Part shown: positions 7,917-17,661 of the stretch, one piece after another
Numbering within the stretch: position 1 is the stretch's first letter
Layout of the letters: each line of letters starts with the position of its first letter
Source: an uncultured Prevotellaceae bacterium
Lineage (GTDB): Bacteria > Bacteroidota > Bacteroidia > Bacteroidales > Bacteroidaceae
NCBI GenBank assembly: GCA_937915745.1
Contig: CALGGJ010000040.1
Location: forward strand, 1 to 64,000
Reading direction: 5' to 3'
Length of the DNA: 64,000 bases
Notes under the pieces: model-generated
What the model was told of the DNA's origin: nothing
Database searches by the model: none
The model's input: the letters and a program-made list of their open reading frames with translations, nothing else
Made by a program: the position numbers and the translations under genes

Positions 7917-9548
7917 ATGCAGCGAACCGTAACGGCAGCGATACTGTTTATAATGTCCGGAAGCGTACTGCTCACCTCCGGATATTTCTATGATGAGCTT
8001 AACGACGTGAAACGTTGGTCTGTCGTGGTCGGTTCACTGCTTTTGCTTGTTGTATGCAGCCTGATGCCGAAGGGTTTCAGCAGTCTGTTTCGTGCCGTAC
8101 GTTCAAGTCTGTTTTGTGTAGGAATGAGTGTTATCGGCACGGTGCTGTCTGTGCAGGGTGTCCTGCAATACCTGCATGTGCTTGCATCCCACAACGCATA
8201 TTTCCATGTCACTGGCTCTTATGAAAACCCTGCAGGGTTTGCAGTGGCGGTATGTGTCATGTTCCCGTTTGCAGTCCATCTCCTGTCACGTAGGCCAAGC
8301 CATTTATGGCAGAGGCTGTTTGGTGCTGTCGCTGCCATGGTGATGGTTGTGGCTGTGGTGCTGTCGCAATCGCGCAGCGGCATTCTTGCGCTGTGTGTCA
8401 GTATTGGCGTGATGCTGACAGGCGTGTCTGAGGTAAGAAGATGGGTCTTAAAGTACAGGTATCAAGTACTGGCGGCAGTGGTCTTGCTTGTTCCATGTGT
8501 GCTGTTTGGCTTGTACTGCATGAAGCCCGATTCTGCCGACGGACGCCTGTTTATATGGCGGGTGTGCCTTGACATGATACGTGAAAGTCCGCTGACAGGA
8601 TATGGTCCGTCGGGATTCCTCACACACTACATGCCGGCACAAGCTGATTACTTTTCATCACACCCAGATTCTCAATACATGTTGTTGTCCGATAACATCA
8701 CACATCCCTTCAACGAATATTTGAAACTCACCGTCAAATATGGCATGGTTGGACTTCTTGCGTCACTATTGCTGCTTGTGATGTGGATACGTGGGGTATG
8801 GATAAATGGAGGAAAATACCGACATGTTGCATTGTCTGTAATGTCGGTTTTGTTCATCCTGTGCCAGTTCTCCTATCCGTTCAACTACGCCATATCGTGG
8901 TTCGTGGCGGCCTTGTCGCTTTTGTATGCATCTCCTGAATCGGTGTTTGCATGGTTCAGCCATCGCATACGACGCAGTCTGCTGTCTGCAGGTTTTATGA
9001 CATTGCTGTCATATTCTTTTTACAATATGTATCACGAGCTGAAATGGGCAGCCATATCCCGCCGCTCGCTTGCCGGATATACAGAACAGATGATACCACA
9101 CTATGAGCTAATGCTGCCGCACATGAAAGACAACCACCTGTTCCTATACAACTATGCAGCCGACTTGAACTATATAGGCAGTTATGACGAGAGTATGAGG
9201 CTGACGAAAGCATGTACGCACCTCTGTCTGGATTATGACGTCCAGATGCTTCTGGCTGACAATCTGGAGCAAACAGGCCGGACTGATGACGCAGTCGCAG
9301 CTTACTCCATAGCGTCGCTGATGATACCCAACCGACTGGTTCCCCTTGAATCGATTATGGATATTTATCTCAGTCTCGCAGACACGGTCCGTGCCGACTC
9401 GGTGGCATGGGTGATACTCGGCAAACGGGTTAAGGTGCCGTCGGCAGCAGTTGAACAGATAATGAGGGATGCCAGGGAATGGCTCGATGGAGGGGGACAC
9501 GAAAAGAGCGAAGGCGGGACGGGCGAGGGAGGACCCATCCAGTCCTGA
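7917..9548 (+). CDS. O-antigen ligase/polymerase-like membrane protein with TPR tail
   Basis: A 543-residue protein with about ten or more hydrophobic segments through residue 375. A Wzy_C/WaaL-type periplasmic region follows VVLSQSRSGILAL (near 145-157), including GRLFIWRVCLDMIRESPLTG and the HPFNEYLKLTVKYG segment. In this family the Arg and His of such a region are needed for transferring or polymerising undecaprenyl-linked glycan. Residues 390-510 are helical and TPR-like, as in many Bacteroidota members. It is the last gene of the accessory island, and no other glycan genes are adjacent. It could therefore link sugar to the secreted proteins encoded upstream (a PglL-like role) rather than make O-antigen; that is inference. 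Confidence 0.7.
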   Translation: MQRTVTAAILFIMSGSVLLTSGYFYDELNDVKRWSVVVGSLLLLVVCSLMPKGFSSLFRAVRSSLFCVGMSVIGTVLSVQGVLQYLHVLASHNAYFHVTGSYENPAGFAVAVCVMFPFAVHLLSRRPSHLWQRLFGAVAAMVMVVAVVLSQSRSGILALCVSIGVMLTGVSEVRRWVLKYRYQVLAAVVLLVPCVLFGLYCMKPDSADGRLFIWRVCLDMIRESPLTGYGPSGFLTHYMPAQADYFSSHPDSQYMLLSDNITHPFNEYLKLTVKYGMVGLLASLLLLVMWIRGVWINGGKYRHVALSVMSVLFILCQFSYPFNYAISWFVAALSLLYASPESVFAWFSHRIRRSLLSAGFMTLLSYSFYNMYHELKWAAISRRSLAGYTEQMIPHYELMLPHMKDNHLFLYNYAADLNYIGSYDESMRLTKACTHLCLDYDVQMLLADNLEQTGRTDDAVAAYSIASLMIPNRLVPLESIMDIYLSLADTVRADSVAWVILGKRVKVPSAAVEQIMRDAREWLDGGGHEKSEGGTGEGGPIQS

Positions 9549-9646
9549 GCATCCACAGTCCAAACAATAAAAACGAAATTCAAATCGTTAACATCTAACC
9601 CCAAAAGTTAATGACCGATTTGGGATTATTGCTGTCGGGTACAACT

Positions 9647-12600
9647 TCATTTAACCAAAATCTTTCGCCCGCTAATGATGTTGATTCCTGGTTGCAGTGT
9701 GCTGAGACGCTGTCCCTGCAGGTTGTATATGTATTGTGGCGCATCGGCGGTATCAGCATCTCTGTAGATGGCATCAATGCCGGTTGCCGGTGTCTCTCCA
9801 TCCATGCTGAGATAGATTTCCTTGATGTAGATTGGTCGTGAGCCGTCGGAGCTGAATCCGGCCTTGTATATCTTTGATGGGTCGATGGTTCTGTTATTAG
9901 GCGTTACCAGGTTGTGCAGGTCGATTGCAGCAGAAGTTGCCGTCTTGATGTCGTACTGGTAGCAGTCGCTCCAATAGTTGGTTGAGTCGTATATCCGGAA
10001 CACAGGCTTTGATGTCGAACCGATACGGAACTTGATTACGATGTAGTTGTATTTACTCATATCCACGCCTCCGTTGTATTCCCATCCACCGAATCCGTTT
10101 TGTCCGGTCTTCAGTTGTCCGCTCTTCTCTGTGAATGTGCCAGAGCCGTAGATTGACGGGTTGAGTGCATCGGCTGTGAGCGGGAAGTATCCTACAGATA
10201 CATGGAACGTGACGCTGTGGCTGTTGCCCAGAGGGTCGGTATATGTGGCTATGACATCCGTCTCGCCCACTCCAACACCACGTATGCTGCCTCCTACCAC
10301 TTGTGCCACTCCAGGGTTGGAATATTCATAGTAGGCATTTGATGCAACGTTGCTCACGAGTCCCGACTGTGATGTGCTGATGATTTCCAGTCCTGTGTCG
10401 CCACCAGGGATGAGTGAGTAGTCGGTCTTTTCAAGTTCCATCTTCTCGACTGTGAGGTCAGCTTCGCTGTATGTATGGAGTATTCCAGGACCATAGTACC
10501 ATTCTTCTTCCCACTTAGGCTCTGTGCTGAACCAGTCGATATCTACGTATCCGCCCAGTTGTTTAGTTGCATAGTTGAATAGGAAGAAGCGGTTGCCTAC
10601 GAACACGCCCAGTGTGTATCCCATGTTCATCTCTGGGCCGAACTTGGTGTATTGGCTGTTGTCGTAGCTATAGTAGAAGTTTGTCTTGTTGGTGTTGAAG
10701 TTGACGACAGCTCTGAGGTATATGGTGTCGGCAGTGACTTCAGGTCCCACTTGTTGTGTCTGCTCTCCTTTCAGTTTTGATTGGTAGAGGCTGTAGATGT
10801 GTCGTTTGCCGTCTATCACCTTCACTCCGATGTATTGGTAGGGTTCTTGGAATACAGCCAATCCGGCTACGTCGCCTTCTGTCATGTGTTGTGTGGCGAG
10901 TTTGATGGTTCCGTATGATGGTGTATATCGTGCCGTTGTTGTTCCGACAGGGCTGTATCCGAGTATTCTCTGCGAGAGGCTGTTGCGGGCTTGCTGCAGT
11001 GAGTCGGTAATGGTGACGGTGTGGAGTCGCAGGTATCCTGGGTTTTCAATCAGGCTCCATGCCGAGTTGTCGGGGTTGTGGTTCCATTCCCATTGTCGTC
11101 CGAGTATAGGGTCGGTGAAGGTGTCGTTGGTGCTGAGATACTTTCGTTGGTGTGTCTGCCCTACATTTGGTTTAGGGTATGCACGTCCCGAGGCGGTCAC
11201 GTCGGTACCGTTATTGCCTATCACCGGCCATCCGTCTTTCCACACTACGGGTTCGAGGTATGGCACACGTCCTATTGCCCCGTCGTCTTTGAAGAGCATG
11301 GTCCACCATTCGCCTGTCTTTGTCTCGACGAGTGCTCCCTGGTGTATCTTCTGTCCGGCAAAGACACGTCCCTTCGGGTTTGATGCCGTGGTTTCGGTGA
11401 CACACTCCTCGTAAGGTCCCATAGGTGTTTCCGACCGGAAGATGGTTTGGCTGCCTTCGGTGCCTCCGTAGGTTGCGTAGATGTAGTAGTAGTTGCCGAT
11501 GTGATACATGTGGCTTCCTTCGAGTCCGTTGCCTGCACGTATTACCGTGCTGCTTGTGATTTTGTTCAGGGTGTTTGGATTGAACTTTATGACATTAATG
11601 TTGTCGATGCCGCAGGCTACATAGAGGAATCCGTCGCCGTCGGGTCCGTCGTCGAAGAGCCATCCCGGGTCGTGATATGCTTCGGGCAGCAGGGTTACGT
11701 CCCACTTGCCTTCGGGGTCGGATGCGGTAAGTAGGATGCTGCGTGAGTCGGGCGACCATGTGGAGCATGGGAAGTAGAGGTAGAACTTGCCGTTATGGTA
11801 GTTGAGGGTCGATGCCCACATGCCTTGTCCGTAGTGGTGTGAACCTCTGACGAGGTTGTATGCGTCGTTATCTACAATTTGGAGCAGGGGGTTGGCGCAG
11901 TATTCCCAGTTGACGAGGTCTTTCGATTTCAGGATGGTTGCTCCCGGAATGTAGAACATGGTTGTGCTGACCATGTAGTAGGTGTCGCCCACGCGGATGA
12001 CGTCGATGTCGGGGAAGTCGCCGTTGATAACCGGGTTCTTGTATGTTCCGTTGCCTTGGTCGGCAGTCCATTGGCGTGTATATGCCATGTATGGTCTTGT
12101 TGTCATGTTCCACTCTTTATACCACTCGAAGCAGGCTTGTGCACAGCACTCGGGGTTGCCGTCAAATGCAACGACGGCCTTTGGTATGGCCGATTCAATC
12201 GACTTGTCGATGTCGATATAGTCGCCTGTGCCGGTGAGGGTCATACCTATGTTGCCATAGTAGTCGTGGACGGCTTTCCATGCCTTTCCCCATTTTGATG
12301 TCGATGCAGTTGCCCATGTTCCGTAGTTTTTATATACGGGGTCACCGAATTCGTTGTAGTGATCGACTTTGTCAGTGTTTTTCGGGCTCCAGTCAATCTC
12401 GGTCACCACGACAGGATTGGTATTTACGACTGGTACCTGCCGGCCGAAGTTGGTGATGAATGTCTGTGGATTGGCATTGTCGTCACTCTGTCCGTACCAT
12501 CCTGAATAGACGTGTACGGCATAGCCGATGTTGTATCCTTCGAGTGGGTATTTCTCGTATCCCTGATAACCGCTCTGGTATCCGGTGCCTACTCCCCAGA

Positions 12601-13348
12601 TGATGCCTGTGAATCCGTTTGCACGTATTTTATCGACTATTGGCTGGAAGAAGTCGTAGAGTGCGTGGTCGCTGCTCTGTCCGTTGGCATCGTGCACGGT
12701 GATGGGTTCGTTTGCTAGTTCGATTGATATCTGTCCCGAGTATTTCAGTATGCTGTCGTTTTGTGTCACGATGTCCCACACCTCCATGAGGTAGTGCTGA
12801 TAGCTGTCGCCCACAGTTATGGTGCCTGGACACACGCCTGGTGGACGCATGATGACATACAGTCCTTTCTTCACTGCATTGAGTGCCAGCCTTGAGTACA
12901 GTGTCCTCAGGTATTTAGTCAGCCGTGTCTTGCTGAAGTGTTCTATGTTTGCCTCGCCGTCGCCTGTCTTGCCTACGGTGATGGTCTGTCCGTTGTCGTC
13001 AACATAGCTGTAGTTCACGTTGTTGTCGTTGGTCCAGCATGGGTCGAGATGCAGACGGAATACATTGCAGTATGCACCGTTTGTGGTGTCGGTGATGGCT
13101 GTGTAGAGTTTGTTGAAATAGTTGATACATGGCGTCACCTTCGAGTCGTCGATGCCCCATCCCCATCGGCCGCCGTTGAACCAGTCGCTTGGGGTGTCCA
13201 TCACTCCGTGCAGGCGCACCACATTGCCTTTGTCGTCTTTCAGCTCACGGCCATCTACGTGCAGTGGCGGTGTGTTGCCGAATGTCTGTGCTTTGCCTGG
13301 CGATGCTGTCAGGAGCAAAGCAGTAATGATTGCAAGTAAATTCTTCAT
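9647..13348 (-). CDS. GH5-GH43 bifunctional secreted hemicellulase with T9SS-like tail
   Basis: A 1233-residue exported enzyme (signal peptide 1-20). Residues 25-425 form a GH5-like barrel with the acid/base in ELANEP (Glu214) and the nucleophile in VVVTEIDW (Glu317). Residues 435-720 form a GH43 beta-propeller with the base in DFPDIDV (Asp447) and the acid in GLEGSHMYH (Glu610). A beta-xylosidase C2-like sandwich follows (about 750-960), then a bacterial Ig-like (BIG2) stretch (985-1065) and a CBM-like region (1070-1190). The end YNLQGQRLSTLQPGINI...GRKILVK is the Prevotella-type C-terminal sorting tail expected for T9SS export. GH5 plus GH43 suggests attack on the backbone and the arabinosyl or xylosyl side chains of xylan. 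Both active sites look complete. Confidence 0.85.
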   Translation of the reverse strand: MKNLLAIITALLLTASPGKAQTFGNTPPLHVDGRELKDDKGNVVRLHGVMDTPSDWFNGGRWGWGIDDSKVTPCINYFNKLYTAITDTTNGAYCNVFRLHLDPCWTNDNNVNYSYVDDNGQTITVGKTGDGEANIEHFSKTRLTKYLRTLYSRLALNAVKKGLYVIMRPPGVCPGTITVGDSYQHYLMEVWDIVTQNDSILKYSGQISIELANEPITVHDANGQSSDHALYDFFQPIVDKIRANGFTGIIWGVGTGYQSGYQGYEKYPLEGYNIGYAVHVYSGWYGQSDDNANPQTFITNFGRQVPVVNTNPVVVTEIDWSPKNTDKVDHYNEFGDPVYKNYGTWATASTSKWGKAWKAVHDYYGNIGMTLTGTGDYIDIDKSIESAIPKAVVAFDGNPECCAQACFEWYKEWNMTTRPYMAYTRQWTADQGNGTYKNPVINGDFPDIDVIRVGDTYYMVSTTMFYIPGATILKSKDLVNWEYCANPLLQIVDNDAYNLVRGSHHYGQGMWASTLNYHNGKFYLYFPCSTWSPDSRSILLTASDPEGKWDVTLLPEAYHDPGWLFDDGPDGDGFLYVACGIDNINVIKFNPNTLNKITSSTVIRAGNGLEGSHMYHIGNYYYIYATYGGTEGSQTIFRSETPMGPYEECVTETTASNPKGRVFAGQKIHQGALVETKTGEWWTMLFKDDGAIGRVPYLEPVVWKDGWPVIGNNGTDVTASGRAYPKPNVGQTHQRKYLSTNDTFTDPILGRQWEWNHNPDNSAWSLIENPGYLRLHTVTITDSLQQARNSLSQRILGYSPVGTTTARYTPSYGTIKLATQHMTEGDVAGLAVFQEPYQYIGVKVIDGKRHIYSLYQSKLKGEQTQQVGPEVTADTIYLRAVVNFNTNKTNFYYSYDNSQYTKFGPEMNMGYTLGVFVGNRFFLFNYATKQLGGYVDIDWFSTEPKWEEEWYYGPGILHTYSEADLTVEKMELEKTDYSLIPGGDTGLEIISTSQSGLVSNVASNAYYEYSNPGVAQVVGGSIRGVGVGETDVIATYTDPLGNSHSVTFHVSVGYFPLTADALNPSIYGSGTFTEKSGQLKTGQNGFGGWEYNGGVDMSKYNYIVIKFRIGSTSKPVFRIYDSTNYWSDCYQYDIKTATSAAIDLHNLVTPNNRTIDPSKIYKAGFSSDGSRPIYIKEIYLSMDGETPATGIDAIYRDADTADAPQYIYNLQGQRLSTLQPGINIISGRKILVK

Positions 13349-13408
13349 TTCAGTTATGTTTGTCCATATTGTTTATTTGTTACAAATCTGTATGGTGGTT
13401 TGACGATG

Positions 13409-13416
13409 CAAAATTA
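13409..13416 (-). promoter_or_regulatory. -7 box TAATTTTG for the GH5-GH43 gene
   Basis: CAAAATTA on the plus strand reads TAATTTTG on the minus strand, a TAnnTTTG match 60 nt upstream of the ATG at 13348. No clear -33 box. The rest of 13349-13560 is AT-rich non-coding sequence in which I see nothing else. Confidence 0.45.
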
Positions 13417-13544
13417 CCGTGTTTTCTTTATGTGTAATATAATTAATGTATCGGTTATTGTAAGTTTTGTAACATACAGAACTTTGTTTTTCATCTGGGT
13501 TGGTGCCGAATGTTACATTTTTGTTATTTTGTGTATCGCAACTG

Positions 13545-13576
13545 CTTGTTGATATGAAATATTAGCAGTAACTTTG
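13545..13576 (+). promoter_or_regulatory. Promoter (TTG -33, TAACTTTG -7) before repeat array B1
   Basis: TTG at 13546-13548 is followed after a 20-bp spacer by TAACTTTG at 13569-13576, close to the TTTG-N19-TAnnTTTG layout. The downstream gene is the GH115 enzyme at 13879. The -7 box is the left arm of an inverted repeat with the first B1 repeat. Confidence 0.6.
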
Positions 13577-13666
13577 CAGCTGGAAGCTTGCAAAGTTACG
13601 TTTCAGTTCGTTTCCCCAGGGCAGCTGAAAGCTTGCAAAGTTACGTTTCAGTTCGTTTCCCAAGGG
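13568..13666. repeat. Two 45-bp repeats with promoter-mirroring inverted repeat (family B1)
   Basis: Units start at 13577 and 13622 (CAGCTGRAAGCTTGCAAAGTTACG, then TTTCAGTTCGTTTCCC). GTAACTTTGCAGCT (13568-13581) pairs with AGCTTGCAAAGTTAC (13585-13599) with one extra T. The same family occurs at 16406 and 19230. Confidence 0.85.
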
Positions 13667-13714
13667 CAAACGGGTGGCATCTTAATCCGGACTTCCTGCA
13701 ACGTGTCGGTCGGA

Positions 13715-13824
13715 GAGTGCGGACTCACAGACCCGGGAGTGCGGACTCGCAGGCCCGAGAGTGCAGACTCGCAGACCCGAGAGTGCGGACTCGCAGACCC
13801 GGGAGTGCGGACTCGCAGACATGG
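13715..13824. repeat. Five 22-bp repeats (family C, array 1)
   Basis: GAGTGCGGACTC-like cores start at 13715, 13737, 13759, 13781 and 13803, exactly 22 bp apart, with GCAGACCCG between them. They lie in the leader of the GH115 gene. Related arrays occur at 27082, 37301, 48254 and 59314. Confidence 0.9.
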
Positions 13825-13878
13825 GTATGACTTATCATCCTTCAACCATCAGGAAAACATTAAAAAACGACAACCGAT

Positions 13879-16365
13879 ATGAACATCATCCATTTACCGA
13901 AGTCGGCAATTGTTGCCCTGGCCTGCATCATGCAGTCAGCGTATGGCACTCATGCAGTTGCCGCCAATCAGATGCCCGGTTTTTCGGGTTCGGCCAGTTT
14001 TGTTACCTTCACTCCCGAAAAAGGTGCCACTTGTCTGTGGAATGCCAGCGAGAAGCAGGTGGGTATCCTGACCGACGAGAGCGACTACCCCGGAGTGCTC
14101 ATGGCTGCAAGCAACTTGATGACCGATATAGAATCCGCCGGGGGTAAGGCTGTTTATGACCCCCGCTGCGCCACCCAGATAGTGATAGGTACACTGGGCC
14201 GTTGCAGCTACATCGACAGTATGGTACCCGGCAGTGTGAAACGTGGTCTGACGGGAAAACGCGAGAAATACATCATCACCACCCTCCGTGCCTATATAGG
14301 CGGAGCAATGCATCAGACAGTGGTGGTGGCCGGCAGCGACAAGCGCGGTACGATTTATGGCATCTACGAACTGTCGCGGCAGCTGGGCATATCGCCATGG
14401 TACTGGTGGGCCGATGTACCTGTCGAACGTCACGAAGCCGCCTATGTGCGTCGGGGCATATTCACCGAAGGCGAACCGGCAGTGCGCTACAGAGGTATTT
14501 TCATCAACGACGAGTGGCCTGCAATGGGCAACTGGGCCAACGAACATTTCGGCGACTTCAACCATCAGATGTATGCACACGTGTTTGAACTCGTGCTGCG
14601 CCTCAAGGGCAACTTCATGTGGCCGGCAATGTGGAACTCTGCATTCTATGCCGACGATCCGGAAAACATGACAACTGCCGATGAAATGGGCATTATCATG
14701 GGCACATCCCACCACGAGCCACTGGGCCGTGCACAGAAGGAGTGGACGCGTGTCAGGACCCGTGGCCCGTGGAACTACGACACCAACCACGACGAACTCA
14801 CCGAGTTTTGGCGCGGCGGAGTGGCCCGGATGCGCAACACCGAAGATGTGCTGACAATAGGAATGCGCGGCAATGGCGACGAACCGATGGCAGCGCATGC
14901 TGATGTGGCACTGCTGGAGCGCATAGTGGCCGAACAACGCGAAATCATAGCACAGGAAACCGGACGTCCGGCCGAACAGACACCACAGGTATGGGCACTA
15001 TACAAGGAGGTGCAGGAATACTACGAAAAGGGAATGCGTCTGCCCGATGATGTCATACTACTGCTCTGTGATGACAACTGGGGCGATGTGCGCCTGCTGC
15101 CCGACCTCGGAGGCAAACACCATCCCGGAGGATACGGGATGTACTACCACGTTGACTATGTGGGCGGTCCACGAAACTCGAAATGGCTGAACGTGAGTCA
15201 GGTGCAACGCATGTGGGAACAACTGCAACTCACCTACGACTATGGAGTTGACCAACTGTGGATACTGAATGTGGGCGACCTCAAGCCTATGGAGTTCCCA
15301 ATCGACTTCTTCCTCAAGATGGCATGGAACCCATCGAGGTTCAAGGCCGACAACCTCATCGACTACACCCGCGACTTCTGCCTGCAGCAATTAGGCGAAA
15401 GTCAGGCCGACGAAGCAGCGCGAATACTCAACCTGCAATGCAAATACGCCTACCGCAAGACAGCCGAACTGCTCGACCAAAACTCCTACTCCCTGCAAAA
15501 CGGCGAGTGGCAGCAGATGGTGAGCCGATACAGGGTGCTGGCCTATGAGGCCGAAGGCCAATTCGCCACCATCGAGCCACAATACCGCGACACCTACCGC
15601 CAACTCATACTCTTCCCCGTACAGGCAATGGCCAACATCTACGAGCTGCACTACGCCTACGCCATGTACACCAAACTGACCGCCGAAAACAACCCCGAGG
15701 CCGACACCTGGGCCAGGAAGGCATACGAATACTACGTGAAAGACTCGGTGCTCTGCGCCCAGTACAACCACGACATAGCATCGGGCAAGTGGAACCACAT
15801 GATGGACCAACTGCACATAGGCTACACCTCATGGCAGGAACCATCACGACGCTACTTCCCAACCCCATCGTCACTAGCCCAAAGGGGTAGAGGCACATGG
15901 GGTGCGACCTCCACACCCAAAGAGACACTGGCCTACGAGGCAACCGACTTCACCGACACACACGATGCCAAACATGCCAAATGGACCATCATACCTTATT
16001 TCGGCATATACGACAACGGAGTGGCCCTCATGCCATATACCAAACCGACCGACGGAGCCAGCATCACCTACCATATCGACCTTCCGCGCCAGGCATTCAC
16101 CCTGCGACTGCAACTGGCACCCACACTGCCATTCAACGCAGGCAAGGGACAACGGCTGAAGGTGAGACTGGCCGACACACCCGAACACGAGCTGAACATA
16201 AACCAGCGGTTCAACGAATATGCCCTGCAAGGCAACCGAATCAACACCCAAGACATTAAATATGACAACACCGACCAACATCTGGCCGGACGACAACAAC
16301 TCACACTCATGCCACTCGACCCAGGCATTGTAATCGAACGTATCGAAGTAGTGTGGGAAAAGTGA
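13879..16365 (+). CDS. GH115 xylan alpha-glucuronidase
   Basis: An 828-residue exported enzyme (signal region about 1-28). It has the GH115 signature order: a substrate-fold N-terminal domain, IYELSRQLGISPWYWWADVP, then RYRGIFINDEWPA at about 210, LRLKGNFMWPAMWN, MGIIMGTSHHEPLGRAQKEW and VLTIGMRGNGDEPM. GH115 enzymes remove (4-O-methyl-)glucuronic acid from internal and terminal xylose of glucuronoxylan. The length is at the short end of the family, which usually carries more C-terminal material. The gene is divergent from the GH5-GH43 gene, a sensible partner for xylan breakdown. A second GH115 lies at 24754. Confidence 0.9.
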   Translation: MNIIHLPKSAIVALACIMQSAYGTHAVAANQMPGFSGSASFVTFTPEKGATCLWNASEKQVGILTDESDYPGVLMAASNLMTDIESAGGKAVYDPRCATQIVIGTLGRCSYIDSMVPGSVKRGLTGKREKYIITTLRAYIGGAMHQTVVVAGSDKRGTIYGIYELSRQLGISPWYWWADVPVERHEAAYVRRGIFTEGEPAVRYRGIFINDEWPAMGNWANEHFGDFNHQMYAHVFELVLRLKGNFMWPAMWNSAFYADDPENMTTADEMGIIMGTSHHEPLGRAQKEWTRVRTRGPWNYDTNHDELTEFWRGGVARMRNTEDVLTIGMRGNGDEPMAAHADVALLERIVAEQREIIAQETGRPAEQTPQVWALYKEVQEYYEKGMRLPDDVILLLCDDNWGDVRLLPDLGGKHHPGGYGMYYHVDYVGGPRNSKWLNVSQVQRMWEQLQLTYDYGVDQLWILNVGDLKPMEFPIDFFLKMAWNPSRFKADNLIDYTRDFCLQQLGESQADEAARILNLQCKYAYRKTAELLDQNSYSLQNGEWQQMVSRYRVLAYEAEGQFATIEPQYRDTYRQLILFPVQAMANIYELHYAYAMYTKLTAENNPEADTWARKAYEYYVKDSVLCAQYNHDIASGKWNHMMDQLHIGYTSWQEPSRRYFPTPSSLAQRGRGTWGATSTPKETLAYEATDFTDTHDAKHAKWTIIPYFGIYDNGVALMPYTKPTDGASITYHIDLPRQAFTLRLQLAPTLPFNAGKGQRLKVRLADTPEHELNINQRFNEYALQGNRINTQDIKYDNTDQHLAGRQQLTLMPLDPGIVIERIEVVWEK

Positions 16366-16405
16366 AATAAAACCGACACGCATCACCGATAATTCAGAAA
16401 TAATG

Positions 16406-16505
16406 CGTAACTTTGCGGGCAAAAGCCCGCAAAGTTACGTTTCAGTGCGTTTCCCCAGGGCGGGCAAAAGCCTGCAAAGTTACGTTTCAGTGCGTTTCCC
16501 CAGGG
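16406..16505. repeat. -7 box plus two 45-bp repeats with perfect 15-bp hairpin (family B2)
   Basis: CGTAACTTTGCGGGC (16406-16420), loop AAAA and GCCCGCAAAGTTACG (16425-16439) form a perfect 15-bp inverted repeat whose left arm contains the -7 box TAACTTTG (16408-16415). Repeat units run 16416-16460 and 16461-16505. The array precedes asd. The left arm differs from B1 and B3 (GGGC for AGCT) and the right arm changes with it, so the pairing is kept. Confidence 0.9.
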
Positions 16506-16545
16506 CAGGCAGAAAACAACCACAAAACAAATACACGAATAAAAA

Positions 16546-17559
16546 ATGAAAGTAGCAATAGTAGGAGCCAGCGGTGCAGTAGGGCAGGAATTTCTCAAAG
16601 TACTCGACGAGCGCAACTTCCCTATCGACCACCTCGTCCTGTTTGGCTCGACACGCAGTGCAGGACGTAAATACACATTCAGAGGCAAAGAATACGAAGT
16701 GCAGTTGCTGAAACATGGCGATGACTTCAAAGACATCGATATTGCATTCGCATCGGCCGGAGCAGGCACATCGAAAGAATATGCCGCCGACATAACCCGA
16801 CATGGAGCCGTCATGATAGACAACTCGAGCGCATTCCGCATGTGCGACGACGTGCCACTTGTCGTTCCCGAATGTAATGCCGAAGATGCACTCAACCGAC
16901 CGCGCGGAATCATTGCCAACCCCAACTGCACCACAATCATGATGGTTGTAGTGCTCAAGCCCATCGAACAGCTGTCGCACATAAAAACCATACACGTGGC
17001 CAGCTACCAAAGCGCATCGGGAGCCGGAGCAGCTGCCATGGCCGAACTGCAACAGCAATACCGTCAACTGGTGGAAGGCAAGGAACCTACTGTACAGAAA
17101 TTTGCATATCAACTGGCCTATAACGTGATACCACAAATCGACGTGTTCCAAGACAACGGATACACTAAGGAAGAGATGAAGATGTTTAACGAGACACGCA
17201 AGATACTACACTCCGACGTGAGGTGCAGTGCCACCTGTGTGCGCATCTCGTCGCTCAGGGCACACAGCGAGGCCGTATGGGTAGAGACCGAAAAACCGCT
17301 CGACGTAAGTCAGGTGCAGCAAGCCATTGCCCAGGCCAGCGGAGTCACACTGCTCGACAATCCATCGACCGCAACCTACCCAATGCCACTCTTCACCGCA
17401 GGAAAAGACAACGTGTATGTGGGTCGAGTACGCAAAGACCTTGCCAACGACTGCGGGATTACACTCTGGCTCAGTGGCGACCAAATAAAGAAAGGAGCTG
17501 CACTCAACGCAGTGCAGATAGCTGAATACCTCATCCAAGTGGGTAGCGTGAACGGCTGA
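16546..17559 (+). CDS. asd: Aspartate-semialdehyde dehydrogenase
   Basis: A 337-residue cytosolic enzyme of normal family length. It reduces aspartyl phosphate to aspartate semialdehyde for lysine, diaminopimelate, threonine and methionine synthesis. The N-terminus [17 protein letters not shown] is the NADPH-binding Rossmann start (GxxGxVG). IANPNCTT contains the catalytic Cys128, and [15 protein letters not shown] contains the conserved His. It is preceded by the B2 repeat/promoter and followed after 102 bp by an Lrp-type regulator with its own promoter. Confidence 0.95.
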   Translation: MKVAIVGASGAVGQEFLKVLDERNFPIDHLVLFGSTRSAGRKYTFRGKEYEVQLLKHGDDFKDIDIAFASAGAGTSKEYAADITRHGAVMIDNSSAFRMCDDVPLVVPECNAEDALNRPRGIIANPNCTTIMMVVVLKPIEQLSHIKTIHVASYQSASGAGAAAMAELQQQYRQLVEGKEPTVQKFAYQLAYNVIPQIDVFQDNGYTKEEMKMFNETRKILHSDVRCSATCVRISSLRAHSEAVWVETEKPLDVSQVQQAIAQASGVTLLDNPSTATYPMPLFTAGKDNVYVGRVRKDLANDCGITLWLSGDQIKKGAALNAVQIAEYLIQVGSVNG

Positions 17560-17601
17560 CAAGAAAAAAAGAGTGCAAAACGCAAAAAAAACAACAAAAG
17601 A

Positions 17602-17633
17602 TTTGGCTACCTCACACGAAATCGCTACTTTTG
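17602..17633 (+). promoter_or_regulatory. Promoter TTTG-N20-TACTTTTG for the Lrp-type gene
   Basis: TTTG at 17602-17605 and TACTTTTG at 17626-17633 match the Bacteroidota -33 and -7 elements with a 20-bp spacer. The ATG follows at 17662. This is one of the best promoter matches in the window. Confidence 0.7.
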
Positions 17634-17661
17634 CTGTCAAATTGATAACAAACACTTACAA

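Noticed and set aside
13936..14937. 333-residue minus-strand ORF opposite GH115
   Set aside because: It mirrors the codon pattern of the real gene, has no start context and resembles no family.
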